A stretch of 35,987 nt of DNA from Caldilineaceae bacterium SB0661_bin_32 (GTDB lineage Bacteria > Chloroflexota > Anaerolineae > Caldilineales > Caldilineaceae), in contig VXMH01000011.1 of the NCBI GenBank assembly GCA_009841235.1, positions 1 to 35,987 on the forward strand. The letters run 5' to 3'. Of the stretch, positions 1 to 9,632 are shown piece by piece. Numbering within the stretch: position 1 is the first letter of the stretch; the number at the start of each line of letters is the position of its first letter. The translations under genes and the position numbers were made by a program. The notes under the pieces are model-generated. The model did not search any database. It had not been told where the DNA came from and saw only the letters and a program-made list of their open reading frames with translations.

Positions 1-123
1 ATCATACTGGGTTGGGGCTGGCTTTGTGCCGGCCCTCCCCCCGGCGTTACTCACTCCTCACTCGTCTCCCCTCTCTCCTCGCCGTTCAGCCCCTTCACAA
101 AAAGCGGAATACCGGTGTTGATT

Positions 124-152
124 TTGGAGTCGTAAACTTCAAAGCGTATAAT
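124..152 (+). promoter_or_regulatory. Probable sigma-70 promoter for secD
   Basis: A perfect TATAAT lies at 147-152. A weak -35 candidate (TTGGAG, 124-129) is placed 17 bp upstream. Predicted transcription would start near 159, about 125 nt before secD. Bases 1-284 otherwise hold no convincing gene; the short frames there lack family resemblance. The -10 is strong but the -35 matches consensus at only three positions. Confidence 0.4.
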
Positions 153-284
153 GAAGAGGCTTGCGTTCCTGTATCGGCCAGTGGTGTTCCATCTCGGATT
201 GGCGCTTCCGGCTCTTGTCGGACAGCACATGGTCAGGCCGGAAAGGTTACGCAACGCATATCGTGTAACTCGCAAAGGTAACTC

Positions 285-1685
285 ATGCGCAATCAACTTA
301 CCTACGTACTGCTTATCCTGTGCTTGTTCGCCGGCTCCATGTTTGTCGCGCTCCCGATCGACCATCCCGTCTGGCTGGAAGAAGGGCTGGCGCCGGGTCC
401 CGACACGCAGCGCGATATCCGTGAGTTGACGTTGGGGCTGGATCTGAAGGGCGGGACCCAGGTCTTGCTCGAGGCGGAAATCACCGAGGACCAGCCCCTG
501 CCTGAAGACGCCCTCAATTCGGCCAAGATTATCGTTGAGCAGAGAGTGAATGGACTCGGGCTGGCCGAGCCTACGGTTCAGTTGCAGGGCGAGACCCGCA
601 TGATCGTCGAACTGCCTGGCGTCAAGAATCCGGACCAGGCCATCGAGACGATACGCTCCACCGGCCAGCTGGAGTTCGTCGATCTTGGAGGGCTCCCGGT
701 CCGGCCCGATGACTTCATCAACACAACCAACCGGCCCAACGCCGTCGCGGCTTTGCAGGAGGCAATCGACGCCGGAGAGGCCGCGCCGCAGTCGATTCCA
801 TTCCCGGAAGATCTGTTTGAGACGATCATGACCGGCGACATACTGCAAGCTGTAGTCGCCACGCAGGACGAGTATTCGTTCTGGCAGATCCAGTTCGATC
901 TGAAGAGCGAGAGCAGCGGCGACTTCTTCACCTATACGCGCGACAATATTGGCGAGGTCTTGGCGATTGTTCTCGACGGGCGCGTACTGTCGACACCGGT
1001 AATCAATGCTGCGATTAACGACAACGGCGTCATCACAGGAAACTTTTCCCAGGACGAAGCGGAAAGCCTGGCGATTCAGATGCGCTACGGCGCCCTGCCG
1101 ATTCCCCTTGAAGTCGTAGATGTCCGTACAATCGGCGCCAGCCTCGGGCAGGACTCGATCGATCGCAGCCTACAGGCCGGGATCGTCGGCGGCGCCCTGG
1201 TGCTGATCTTCATGGTCCTTCTTTACCGTCTGCCCGGGTTTCTCGCCACAGTGGCCCTGGCGATCTATGTGACTTTGAATCTGGCCATGTACAAGCTGCT
1301 GCCTGTAACGCTCACTCTGCCGGGCATCGCTGGCTTTATTCTCTCGATCGGCATGGCTGTTGACGCGAATATCCTGATCTTTGAACGCATGAAGGAGGAA
1401 CTTCGCAGCGGACGGTCATTGCGGCTGGCAGTCGAGACCGGCTTCAGCCGTGCCTGGCCGGCGATCCGTGACGGAAACCTCTCGACGCTAATCTCATGCG
1501 CCGTGCTTTATTGGTTTGGCAACAACTTCGGCGCCAGTGTGGTAAAGGGTTTCGCAATCACGCTCTCGGTTGGTGTGCTGCTGTCAATGTTCACTGCCGT
1601 TTTCGTCACACGCACATTTATGCGCAGCTTTCTCTCGGGCCAGGGAGAAAAGCTTCTGAGTAGCCGCGGGTTGCTCGGTTACTGA
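285..1685 (+). CDS. secD: Protein translocase subunit SecD
   Basis: SecD works with SecF in the cytoplasmic membrane, using the proton motive force to help pull secreted proteins through SecYEG. The 466-residue protein has an N-terminal membrane segment (about residues 5-23) and the SecD motif GLDLKGG at 51-57. A large extracytoplasmic P1-type region follows, then a block of five hydrophobic helices from about residue 300. The RND-type signature [18 protein letters not shown] is near residues 356-373. The length fits short SecD proteins of Gram-positive-like bacteria. The start ATG has an AAAGG ribosome site 6 nt upstream. secF follows after 138 nt, the usual pairing. No yajC is visible; it may lie outside the window. 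Confidence 0.96.
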   Translation: MRNQLTYVLLILCLFAGSMFVALPIDHPVWLEEGLAPGPDTQRDIRELTLGLDLKGGTQVLLEAEITEDQPLPEDALNSAKIIVEQRVNGLGLAEPTVQLQGETRMIVELPGVKNPDQAIETIRSTGQLEFVDLGGLPVRPDDFINTTNRPNAVAALQEAIDAGEAAPQSIPFPEDLFETIMTGDILQAVVATQDEYSFWQIQFDLKSESSGDFFTYTRDNIGEVLAIVLDGRVLSTPVINAAINDNGVITGNFSQDEAESLAIQMRYGALPIPLEVVDVRTIGASLGQDSIDRSLQAGIVGGALVLIFMVLLYRLPGFLATVALAIYVTLNLAMYKLLPVTLTLPGIAGFILSIGMAVDANILIFERMKEELRSGRSLRLAVETGFSRAWPAIRDGNLSTLISCAVLYWFGNNFGASVVKGFAITLSVGVLLSMFTAVFVTRTFMRSFLSGQGEKLLSSRGLLGY

Positions 1686-1714
1686 CTTCAGTTACGCTGG
1701 ACCTGTCGTATCTT

Positions 1715-1732
1715 GCCCGATGCGGGCCTTTT
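1715..1732 (+). terminator. Weak terminator-like hairpin between secD and secF
   Basis: GCCCG-ATG-CGGGC forms a 5-bp GC stem with a 3-nt loop and is followed by CTTTT. It lies 30 nt after the secD stop. The stem is short and the T-run only four bases, so it would at most attenuate read-through into secF. Confidence 0.25.
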
Positions 1733-1823
1733 GGCGGGCAGAGCAAGTTAACGGGAAACGCTTCAAGGGATGGCCGCATCCTCCGATTGTGGGTCAATTG
1801 CTGGCAATACGAAAGAAAATCCT

Positions 1824-2771
1824 ATGTATCGTTTGGTTGAACGTCGAAGACTCTGGTTTCTGATTTCGTTGCTTGGCATCCTGCCAGGCATCCTTTTCAT
1901 AATTTGGAACCTCTCCACATCCGGCGCCCTCCTGCCTCTGAGTATCGATTACACTGGCGGTACGCAGTGGGAGATGCGATTTGCCGAGCCGGTCGCGCCC
2001 ACCGAACTGGGCAGCGTCTTCGTCGAAGCCGGATTCACCGACACAAAGGCCTTTCATGTCGACGATGACCGCACGGTTCAGGTCAAGTTCAAGAACATCG
2101 ATATGGCCCGGAAAGAGGTGATCGAGCAAGCGATCGTCGAACGATTCGGTGAGTTTGACGAGCGTCTCTACCGCAGTATCGGACCTGCCATCGGCGCGGA
2201 AGTGAGCCAGGCGGCCCTTTTGGCGGTAATCGCTGCTTCGATCCTGATCCTGGCCTATATTGCCCTGGCCTTCCGGGAGATAACGCACCCGTTCCGATTT
2301 GGGGTCGCGGCCATCGTGGCGCTTGTGCATGATGTCCTGATCACAGTTTCCTTCCTTTCCATCATGAATCTGGTCCTTGGCTGGGAGTTGGATGCCCTCT
2401 TCCTGACCGCCACATTGACGGTCATCGGCTTCAGCGTCAACGATACCATCGTCATATTCGACAGAATTCGGGAAAACCTTCGCCGGCGCCGTGGAGAGCC
2501 GTTGGCGATGGTCGCGAACCGCAGCATCATCGAGACGGCGCAGCGTTCCATCGCAACTCAGGTGACAGCGCTCCTCGTGCTTGCGGCAATTCTGATCTTT
2601 GGCGGGAGCACCTTGCGCATTTTCATGGCGACACTGATTGTCGGCCTCGTTTCCGGCACCTACAGTTCCATCTTTACTGCCACCCCGCTCGTCGTTGCAT
2701 GGGAGGAAGGCTCTCTCCTGCCCAGGGCAAGCAAGTCGGTCAGGGCGAGAGAACAGACCGCACCTGCATAG
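1824..2771 (+). CDS. secF: Protein translocase subunit SecF
   Basis: SecF is the partner of SecD in the SecDF complex. From the ATG at 1824 the product is 315 residues, near the usual family size of about 300. It has an N-terminal membrane helix (about 11-30), the conserved SecF motif IDYTGG at 41-46, a periplasmic P4-type domain, and five further membrane helices. The motif [17 protein letters not shown] is near residues 204-220. An upstream in-frame ATG at 1770 would add 18 polar residues before the basic MYRLVERRR start. Its purine-rich stretch touches the ATG with no spacer, so 1824 is preferred. The C-terminal tail is basic (KSVRAREQ). Confidence 0.95.
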   Translation: MYRLVERRRLWFLISLLGILPGILFIIWNLSTSGALLPLSIDYTGGTQWEMRFAEPVAPTELGSVFVEAGFTDTKAFHVDDDRTVQVKFKNIDMARKEVIEQAIVERFGEFDERLYRSIGPAIGAEVSQAALLAVIAASILILAYIALAFREITHPFRFGVAAIVALVHDVLITVSFLSIMNLVLGWELDALFLTATLTVIGFSVNDTIVIFDRIRENLRRRRGEPLAMVANRSIIETAQRSIATQVTALLVLAAILIFGGSTLRIFMATLIVGLVSGTYSSIFTATPLVVAWEEGSLLPRASKSVRAREQTAPA

Positions 2772-2988
2772 GAACACATTCGTTTCCGGGTTTCAACCGG
2801 TCCTTGGCCAGGGCCGCAAGTCCTGGAAATCTCTTAGCTGAAGGCTGCCTGCTCCTGCTGCGATTTTTCAACCAATCAGCCTGGCATTCCCTCAAAGCCG
2901 GATCCCGGAAGGCTCTGTACCCCAGCTGGTTCAGGCCGGCTGCGACAGACGCCCACAGACCACCCATTTAATCCAGGCGGCGCTACGG

Positions 2989-4227
2989 ATGCCCGGAACT
3001 ACATTCGACAGGGCCTTATTTCGGGATATTCCAAATAGAGCCAAATTGGATCCCGTCCCGAGGCGCCTTTTGACGGATCGAAATCTGCTTCGTGTCTTCC
3101 CGCTATGGTGCCTGATCGCATTCTTCCTGTGCGGATTCGGGCCGCCGACTATGGTCGACCGCGATCTGGCGCCGCGCCAGAGGTACACAGTCGGCCAGTT
3201 GGGCCAGATCCAGCAAGCCCGCGTGCCGCCGCCTGACGTCAGCGCCGTGTCCGTCCTGGTGTACGACCTCGAAACCGGTCGCGTACTGATGAAGAAGGCG
3301 GAACAACTGCCGGTTTCGCCGGCAAGCCTGGCAAAGCTGATGACCGCTCTGCTCGTCCTGGAACAGGACCGCCTCTCCGACCTGGTCACGATTCAGCGGG
3401 CCGACCTGGTAGGAGAGGCCGCGATGGGACTGAGCGAAGGGGAAGAGCTTTTCGTCGAGGAACTGCTATGGGGGATGCTCATACCAAGCGGAAACGACGC
3501 CGCAATGGCCCTGGCCCGTCACCATTCAAGCACAGTGGAGTCGTTCGTTGCCAACATGAATCTGCGGGCCGGAGACCTGGGCATGCACAACACGCTGTTC
3601 CATAATCCCAATGGATTCGATGCCGACGGTCAGGTCAGCAGCGCCCAGGATCTGTTGACGCTAGTCAAACTGCTCTGGGAATATCCCCTCTTCCGCGAGA
3701 TCGTCGGCGCCCCTGCGGCGACGGCGGCAGGTCACGAACTTCTGACAACCAATCGCCTTCTCGAGTCCTACCCTGGAATAAATGGAGTCAAGACCGGCAC
3801 GACCGCGCAGAGCGGTCAATCCTTGATTGCCGGTTTGGAGGAAGACGGCCACCAGCTCTTTGCTCTGGTGCTGGGAAGTGTGGATCGCTACCATGACATG
3901 AGGCTGGTCTTGCAGGCTGTCCGGGGCAAATATGGCTGGGTCCCATTGCACATGCCGGAGCGCCCTACCGCTCTGGACCGGCTATTCGATTCGGAAGGAA
4001 ACCGCTGGTTTCTGCGCGCCGGTGGAATAAGCGTGGATCCGGCCGCGCTGGATGCTGGTCCGATTTTCGCAGCATTGCTGTCAGGTTGGGAGCGCCAGGA
4101 GCTCCAGGTCTTCCGCCGCCTTCATCCCCCGCCTTCAGGGATGTGGGCCGCAGGAATGCCAGCCGGCGTCCTGGAATGGCGCTTGGGTGGCACGTTGATA
4201 GCAACCCAGCGCCTCATTGTTGAGTGA
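2989..4227 (+). CDS. D-alanyl-D-alanine carboxypeptidase (peptidase S11, PBP5/DacF-like)
   Basis: This is a low-molecular-weight penicillin-binding protein that trims the terminal D-Ala from peptidoglycan stem peptides outside the membrane. All three active-site motifs are visible: SLAK (S113-K116, nucleophile Ser113), SGN (167-169) and KTG (268-270). A hydrophobic export segment spans about residues 36-52, preceded by an unusually long basic N-terminus. An in-frame TTG at 3070 (residue 28) would give a more ordinary signal peptide and could be the true start. After the catalytic domain there are about 85 residues of degenerate C-terminal sequence. No clear C-terminal amphipathic anchor of the PBP5 type is seen. 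It stands alone, with 217 nt of gene-free DNA upstream. Confidence 0.93.
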   Translation: MPGTTFDRALFRDIPNRAKLDPVPRRLLTDRNLLRVFPLWCLIAFFLCGFGPPTMVDRDLAPRQRYTVGQLGQIQQARVPPPDVSAVSVLVYDLETGRVLMKKAEQLPVSPASLAKLMTALLVLEQDRLSDLVTIQRADLVGEAAMGLSEGEELFVEELLWGMLIPSGNDAAMALARHHSSTVESFVANMNLRAGDLGMHNTLFHNPNGFDADGQVSSAQDLLTLVKLLWEYPLFREIVGAPAATAAGHELLTTNRLLESYPGINGVKTGTTAQSGQSLIAGLEEDGHQLFALVLGSVDRYHDMRLVLQAVRGKYGWVPLHMPERPTALDRLFDSEGNRWFLRAGGISVDPAALDAGPIFAALLSGWERQELQVFRRLHPPPSGMWAAGMPAGVLEWRLGGTLIATQRLIVE

Positions 4228-4293
4228 AGTAACGGCCCGGAAAAACGGCGCCCCCTCCCTCGATAGCATTACCTCTGTGGTTCACAAGGACAG

Positions 4294-5190
4294 ATGGCTG
4301 AAGAACGCCTGCAAAAAGTACTGGCCGCGGCTGGAATCGCCAGCCGCAGAGCAAGCGAAAAACTGATAACTTCCGGGCGCGTTCGCGTCGACGGAAATGT
4401 TGTCACCACCCTGGGTACAAAAGTAGACCCGGCCAGGGTATCTGTTACCGTTGATGGACAGTCGATTCGACTTGCGGAAGACAATGTCTACTTCAGAGTC
4501 TACAAACCCAGGGGGATCCTGAGTGACATCGGCGGAGACACCGGCGGGCGCAGGACGGTTGCCCACCTGTTGCCTCAGGGCACACGCCGCGTTTTTCCCG
4601 TTGGCCGGCTCGACCTGAACAGCGAGGGTCTTGTCCTGTTGACGGACGACGGTGAGCTGACCAATAGACTTACACACCCCCGCTTTGAGCATCCTAAGAC
4701 CTACTTTGTCTTGGTGGCGCATCGGCCTTCAACAGATGCGCTTGTCCACCTGCGGGAAGGTGTTGAACTGGAAAGCGGTCGAACCGCTCCGGCCCGCGTC
4801 GAAATTGCAGACGAATTGCCGGCTCGGCTGATTCTTGACAAAGGCGTTCAGAGATTTGGCGCCGCGGCTGCGGACGGATGGAAATCCTCGCCCCCTGAGA
4901 AAGGCGTATGGTTGCGCATTGTCCTGCGCGAAGGGAAAAAACGACAGATCCGGCACATGGCGGCTGCGGTCGGAATCAGTTTGAGACGGCTCATTCGCTG
5001 GTCGATCGGGCCGCTGACGCTGGAAGGCCTCGAGCCCGGAATGACCAGGGAGCTTACAGCGGGCGAGGTATACGCGCTCAAGCAGATGGTGGGCAAAAGC
5101 TCTGACAGACGCCCGTCCGGAACGCGGCATGGCAGGACGGCCGACAGGTCGCGCGCAAGACGGCGCTCTTCGCCGCGAAACAGGCGTTGA
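4294..5190 (+). CDS. rluB: Ribosomal large-subunit pseudouridine synthase, RluB/RsuA family
   Basis: This enzyme converts a specific uridine in 23S rRNA to pseudouridine. The N-terminal S4 RNA-binding domain is clear (about residues 4-60, with RLQKVLAAAGIASRR). The RsuA/RluB/E/F catalytic motif GRLDLNSEGLVLLTDDGEL is at 104-122, with the catalytic Asp expected at D107. A later GKKRQIRHM motif is typical of the family. The last 30 or so residues form a strongly basic, Arg/Ser-rich tail, common in RluB. AAGGA lies 3 nt before the ATG. Assignment to RluB rather than RsuA or RluE rests on overall form and tail, so the exact target is inferred. Cytidylate kinase follows by 45 nt, a pairing often seen in bacteria. 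Confidence 0.9.
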   Translation: MAEERLQKVLAAAGIASRRASEKLITSGRVRVDGNVVTTLGTKVDPARVSVTVDGQSIRLAEDNVYFRVYKPRGILSDIGGDTGGRRTVAHLLPQGTRRVFPVGRLDLNSEGLVLLTDDGELTNRLTHPRFEHPKTYFVLVAHRPSTDALVHLREGVELESGRTAPARVEIADELPARLILDKGVQRFGAAAADGWKSSPPEKGVWLRIVLREGKKRQIRHMAAAVGISLRRLIRWSIGPLTLEGLEPGMTRELTAGEVYALKQMVGKSSDRRPSGTRHGRTADRSRARRRSSPRNRR

Positions 5191-5235
5191 CCTCTTTGGC
5201 CTTCGTCAACCGCTTCTCCTTTTCCGGTACGAACT

Positions 5236-6009
5236 GTGAATGCCATAACGATTGACGGGCCGGCCGCGTCAGGCAAGAGCACTGTCGGCTACCAGGTCGG
5301 CCAGCGCCTCGATTTCCTTTTCTTCGATACCGGCATCATGTATCGGGCTGTCGCCTGGGCCATATTGGACAGAGGCATCGACAGCGCCGACGTTGAGGCT
5401 GTTGGACGCGTAGCCGGGCAGTTGCCTATAAGCGTCAAGGCGCCCGGCGCCGGTGCGCAGGACGGTCGCCAGGCGACGATTCAAATCGGAGAACTGGATG
5501 TCACCTGGCCTATCCGCAGCCCAAGAGTCGACAGTATCGTTTCCATCGTGGCCGCGAACAGGTTGGTCAGGCAGGAGTTGAGCCGCAAGCAGCGCGGTAT
5601 CGGTCTTGAATACGGATCGGGCGCCGCAGAAAAGGCTGGCGTGGTGATGGTGGGCCGGGACATTGGTACTGTCGTCCTTCCGGAGGCGCCCCTCAAGATC
5701 TACTTGAAGGCCCCCTTGAAAGAGCGGGCGAGACGTCGCTTTAAGGAGCTTGTCGAACGGGGGAACGAGGCCGACTTCGCCAAAGTACTGGATGACATGC
5801 GGCTTCGGGACCGGATCGATAGTGAGCGAGCGGTTGCGCCGCTGCGCCCCGCCCGGGACGCGCTTCAGATCCGGACGGAAGGCGCCTCCGTCCTGGAGGT
5901 CGTCGAACAGATTCTCCCGCTTGCAGTCAAACACCTGGGGGTTGTCCCGTCTTCTCCCGGCAAACAGGACACAACCGGCGATAGTGATCTGAGTGCCGGT
6001 TTGGCATAG
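5236..6009 (+). CDS. cmk: Cytidylate kinase
   Basis: Cmk phosphorylates CMP and dCMP with ATP in pyrimidine salvage and nucleotide supply. The product is 257 residues with the P-loop GPAASGKST at 8-16. It has the MYRAVAWAIL segment typical of the NMP-binding site and the family motif VMVGRDIGTVVLPEA near residues 137-151. An Arg-rich LID-type region follows (RARRRFKELVERG), then the conserved RDRIDSERAVAPLRPA. The start is GTG at 5236, the only start that leaves the P-loop at the usual position. No clear Shine-Dalgarno is seen, so coupling to the upstream rluB-like gene is possible. The C-terminus runs about 25 residues past the family core and is polar. Confidence 0.94.
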   Translation: MNAITIDGPAASGKSTVGYQVGQRLDFLFFDTGIMYRAVAWAILDRGIDSADVEAVGRVAGQLPISVKAPGAGAQDGRQATIQIGELDVTWPIRSPRVDSIVSIVAANRLVRQELSRKQRGIGLEYGSGAAEKAGVVMVGRDIGTVVLPEAPLKIYLKAPLKERARRRFKELVERGNEADFAKVLDDMRLRDRIDSERAVAPLRPARDALQIRTEGASVLEVVEQILPLAVKHLGVVPSSPGKQDTTGDSDLSAGLA

Positions 6010-6125
6010 GAATCGGTCCCTGAATCCCAAACTGCGCGCTCGCGTCGCCCTCTGCCCCTCACCGTTCGACCATCATTTGCCGCGTCACATCCAGGCTGGC
6101 ATTCGCTGCAACGGACACTGGATTG

Positions 6126-6159
6126 TGGTATCATTGCAGGCAGTTTTTGAACGTTCAAA
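6126..6159 (+). promoter_or_regulatory. Extended -10 promoter with 14-bp palindromic operator candidate
   Basis: TGG followed by TATCAT (6126-6134) makes an extended -10 element. The -35 position (around 6106-6111) is poor. Twelve bases downstream lies the perfect palindrome TTTGAACGTTCAAA (6146-6159), which would overlap the start of transcription, 41 bp before the E1 alpha start codon. The position fits a repressor site; no regulator gene is adjacent. Confidence 0.4.
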
Positions 6160-6200
6160 TTGGCTGTCGGCAGTTCCATTCAGCGCAAAGGGGTAGGAAT

Positions 6201-7169
6201 ATGGCCGCGCTGACAGATGAGCAGAAACTCGAAATCTTCTACTGGATGGTCTTGGCCCGGACCTTTGATGAGGGTATGGTTTCGCTTTGGAAACAGGGAA
6301 GGGGGCTGGGCGGAACCTTCAGCCAGCGGGGGCATGAGGCTGTGAGCGTCGGCTCCGCTTACGCGCTCGCGCCGGAAGATATCATTGCCCCGATGCACCG
6401 CGACATCGGCGCCTATTTTCTGAGGGGCCTGACCCCGCGCCGCGTATTCGGCAACCTGCTGGGTAAGGTGTCGGGTGTTTCGGGGGGGCGGGACGCAAAC
6501 ATTCACGGCATGGGTGATCTGAGCCTGGGCATCGTTGGCTACATCAGTCATATTCCCATGTCGATGCCGATCACGCTGGGCGTTGCCATGAGCCTCAAAC
6601 TGCGGAACGAAGCCCGGGTCGCCATGACCTACGTTGGCGACGGGGGCAGCAACGCCGGCCTCTGGCATGAAACCCTCAATATGGCCGCACTCTACAACGC
6701 CCCCTATGTCCTGATCGTAGAAAACAACCAGTACGCCTACTCCACCCATGTCAGCGACCAGATGCCGATCGAAAACATTGCCGATCGCGCTTCCGGTTAC
6801 GACATTCCGGGCACAATTGTGGACGGGAACGACGTCGAAGCCGTATACCGGGCGACCTGCGAAGCGGTGGAAAGGGCGAGGCAGGGCGGCGGCCCCTCGC
6901 TCATCGAGGCCAAGACCATGCGCATGTTGGGCCACGCAATTCATGACGGCGCCGAATATGTCCCCAGGGAACTGCTGGCCGAATGGGAAAAAAAGGACCC
7001 TGTCGCTCGCTATCAAGCCAGGCTGCTCGCCGCAGAGGCGGCTGACGAGGAAGAACTGGATGAGATTCGCCGGCGCGCAGCGGTTGAAATCGAAGACGCG
7101 ATCGATTTCGCCGAAGCCAGTCCGCATCCCGAACCGGGCTCCGTTGAAGAGGGCATCTATGCGCCTTGA
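6201..7169 (+). CDS. Thiamine-diphosphate dehydrogenase E1 component, alpha subunit (pyruvate/acetoin/branched-chain 2-oxoacid type)
   Basis: E1 alpha binds thiamine diphosphate and, with E1 beta, decarboxylates a 2-oxoacid (or cleaves acetoin) and passes the acyl group to E2. The 322-residue product has the ThDP/Mg motif starting GDGGSN at 146-151 and closing at N175-N176. It also has the family segments FSQRGHEAVSVG and MHRDIGAYFLRG. The length matches PDH/acetoin E1 alpha. The start at 6201 is preferred because GGGGTAGGA lies just before it; an in-frame ATG at 6123 would add 26 residues unlike the family. No E1 beta, E2 or E3 is next to it, so the partner subunit must be encoded elsewhere and the substrate cannot be told from context. 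Confidence 0.9.
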   Translation: MAALTDEQKLEIFYWMVLARTFDEGMVSLWKQGRGLGGTFSQRGHEAVSVGSAYALAPEDIIAPMHRDIGAYFLRGLTPRRVFGNLLGKVSGVSGGRDANIHGMGDLSLGIVGYISHIPMSMPITLGVAMSLKLRNEARVAMTYVGDGGSNAGLWHETLNMAALYNAPYVLIVENNQYAYSTHVSDQMPIENIADRASGYDIPGTIVDGNDVEAVYRATCEAVERARQGGGPSLIEAKTMRMLGHAIHDGAEYVPRELLAEWEKKDPVARYQARLLAAEAADEEELDEIRRRAAVEIEDAIDFAEASPHPEPGSVEEGIYAP

Positions 7170-7265
7170 GGGCGAAGGCAATCTGGCCCCTCTTCATTTA
7201 TAGCTACAGATTGCGATCCGGTCCGTCGAGCAGTCCATCGGAACCTCGGAAACTCAGGCTGAGGT

Positions 7266-9578
7266 TTGCGGAGAAAGGCGCCTCCCTTGCTTTCCAGGAT
7301 TCGAAAAGGCGTAGATGCGGAGAAGGGGCTGGTCGCCCTCCTGCTCTCCATATTTTTTCTGACCGGAATCGCATACAGCCTGATCGTTCCCCCCTTCGAG
7401 ACACCCGACGAAATCTACCACTACGCCTTCGCCCGCCATCTGGCCGCGGGCAACGGGCTCCCCGTGCAGGGCCCGGAGACGACCGGACCCTGGGAGCAGG
7501 AAGGCAGCCAGCCGCCCCTCTACTACAGTCTGGTCGCGCTGGCGACGGCGGGCATCGATCAGAGCGGACTGGATGAGTTCGCAGTTCGCAATCCCAGGGC
7601 GAACCTGGGAGATCCGCATCAGCCGGGCAACAAGAACCACATGCTCTTCAGCGCCGAGAGCAGGCCGCTCACGGGAGTCAACCTGGCACTGCACGTCGGC
7701 CGCTGGATTTCCGTTATTCTTGGCGCGTTCACAGTCCTCTTTACATACCTTCTGGCACGCTTCGCCTTTCCCGCAGACAGATGGGCCCGCCTGCTCGCTA
7801 CGGCGCTGGCGGCCACTATCCCCCAGTTCAGCTTTATCAGCGCAAGTGTCTCGAACGACGTCATGATCACCGTTGTCAGCGCCGCCGCCCTGGTCTGGCT
7901 GGCGGCCAAGTGCGGCCGCTCTTGGCGCGAGGGTATCCGCTGGTGGGAATGGATTGGACTCGGCCTGCTGCTGGGATTGGGCGCGTTGAGCAAACTTCAA
8001 GGGCTGGGGCTGCTTCCGCTCACGGCCTTCGCCGTTCTAACCTGTTTCAGGAGGAACAGAGATTGGAACGCATTGCTGCGCGGCGCGCTTCTGGTCGGCG
8101 GCATGGTTCTGATCGTCGCCGGGTGGTGGTACGCCCGCAATCTCTATCTCTATGGAGACCCGTTCGGTACCAGGAACTTGCTCAGCGTCACAGGTCAACG
8201 TGTGGAGCCCTTGAGTCTCGAGGGTCTGCATGGAGAACTGCGCGGGCTGCAGATGTCCTTCTGGGGAATCTTCGGGTGGTTCAGTATTCTCCTGCCCGCG
8301 TGGATATACAGCCTGTTTGAACTGCTTACGGCACTGGCAGTGTCGGGCGCATTCATAGACCTGATTCGAAATCTGAAGGCTGCTCGCGAGCCAGGCGCAG
8401 TAGTGGAGCAGTCAGGAAACGCCTTAGGAATCGCCTGGACCTGGGTACTGACTTCCCTCGCTCTCCTGGGCTACTGGATTTACGTTGCGCAGGGGTCGCA
8501 GGGCAGGCTCCTGTTTCCTGCCATCAGCGCTCTGGCCGTAGTCGCCGTGACCGGCCTGCGCTTCTGGGCTGGATTTCTTCCCCGAATCGGACGCATAGGA
8601 CTGGGGATCACTGTACCGCTTGGCCTGTGGAGCTGCTCCCTTTTTGCCCTGGTAGATCTGTTGCCGGACTCGTACGGGTTGGGTGACGCGGCTGGCTCAG
8701 TAGAGGAGCTGCCGGCAGACGCTGCGCCGATCGGAAAGGTCTATGGCGACGGCGTAGAGCTGGTTGCCGCCCGTCTGCCGGGCCCCGGCTCCTTCGCCGA
8801 GAGCAATGTGCCCCTGACGCTATACTTCCGTGCAACGCAGCAACTGGAGCGGGACCTCGAACTGTTCATCCATCTGCTGGATGCGCACGACAGGCAGATC
8901 GGGAATGTGACGAGCCACCCGGGTTGGGGCGTCCGCCCCCTCACGTTGTGGCAGCCGGGCCTCATTTACGAGGACTCGTACCAGATTCCTCTCGACCGGC
9001 CATCGCCCAATTTTGCCAGGGTTCTGGTAGGTTTTGTCGATCCGAGCTCCACCGCCCTGGAGAACGAGGGACTCCTGCCGGTAGCGGGAGGGGGCCCCCG
9101 AATCGAAAGCCGTGTGATCTGGACATATTACGAACAGTTGGAGCCGATGGAGATCAGATATGACAGCGGAATCTCTCTTGTCGGGGTAGCGTTGGGACAG
9201 GGGGACGTTCAACTTTCGACGAGGCAGCTGATCGAACTTGGACGGGATCGGACCATGTGGGTCGCGATGCAGTGGCAGGATGTTGTCGACTCGGATACAG
9301 AGTACGCGACATCGCTAAGGCTTCATCCGGTGGAGGATGAAGGCAGCTGGGTCTACCAGGAAGACCTGAAGCTATGGAAACCGGTCAGTTCCCTCCCGGC
9401 ACATATGACTCCAGGCCCCCCAGTTGATACTCTTGTTCGACTGGATCTGCCGGACGAACTCCCCAATGGCGAATACGAACTACGTTTGGTAATCTATGAC
9501 GCGGAAACGCTGCAGCCTGTGGTTCAAGACGGGACCTGGGAGCCGGAACTGCTCCTGGCCCGCTTAAGGCTGAACTGA
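7266..9578 (+). CDS. Polytopic GT-C-like membrane protein (DUF2142/PMT-like) with C-terminal beta-rich domains
   Basis: The N-terminal two thirds (to about residue 470) contain some ten to twelve hydrophobic segments. The first extracytoplasmic loop reads PPFETPDEIYHYAFARHL, with the acidic PDE pattern expected for GT-C lipid-linked sugar transferases. QPPLYYSL follows, also common in this superfamily. The last 290 or so residues are soluble and beta-rich. They form two related modules, each with an aromatic, WQPG..YEDSYQIPL-like pattern, probably outside the membrane. The likely role is glycosyl transfer from a polyprenyl-phosphate sugar to the envelope; donor and acceptor are unknown. The start is uncertain: TTG 7266 gives the longest frame, while TTG 7287 has AAAGG 8 nt upstream. 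No other glycan genes are adjacent. Confidence 0.65.
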   Translation: MRRKAPPLLSRIRKGVDAEKGLVALLLSIFFLTGIAYSLIVPPFETPDEIYHYAFARHLAAGNGLPVQGPETTGPWEQEGSQPPLYYSLVALATAGIDQSGLDEFAVRNPRANLGDPHQPGNKNHMLFSAESRPLTGVNLALHVGRWISVILGAFTVLFTYLLARFAFPADRWARLLATALAATIPQFSFISASVSNDVMITVVSAAALVWLAAKCGRSWREGIRWWEWIGLGLLLGLGALSKLQGLGLLPLTAFAVLTCFRRNRDWNALLRGALLVGGMVLIVAGWWYARNLYLYGDPFGTRNLLSVTGQRVEPLSLEGLHGELRGLQMSFWGIFGWFSILLPAWIYSLFELLTALAVSGAFIDLIRNLKAAREPGAVVEQSGNALGIAWTWVLTSLALLGYWIYVAQGSQGRLLFPAISALAVVAVTGLRFWAGFLPRIGRIGLGITVPLGLWSCSLFALVDLLPDSYGLGDAAGSVEELPADAAPIGKVYGDGVELVAARLPGPGSFAESNVPLTLYFRATQQLERDLELFIHLLDAHDRQIGNVTSHPGWGVRPLTLWQPGLIYEDSYQIPLDRPSPNFARVLVGFVDPSSTALENEGLLPVAGGGPRIESRVIWTYYEQLEPMEIRYDSGISLVGVALGQGDVQLSTRQLIELGRDRTMWVAMQWQDVVDSDTEYATSLRLHPVEDEGSWVYQEDLKLWKPVSSLPAHMTPGPPVDTLVRLDLPDELPNGEYELRLVIYDAETLQPVVQDGTWEPELLLARLRLN

Positions 9579-9632
9579 ATGAGGGGAACTACATCGTAGA
9601 AGTGCCTTTGAAATCAGTTTTCAGAACACCTG

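Noticed and set aside
51..848. A 265-codon minus-strand frame at the left end
   Set aside because: Most of it is antisense to secD and it shows no domain or ribosome site.
1794..2777. Long minus-strand frame opposite secF
   Set aside because: The plus strand encodes an unmistakable SecF; the antisense product is highly polar with no recognisable motif.
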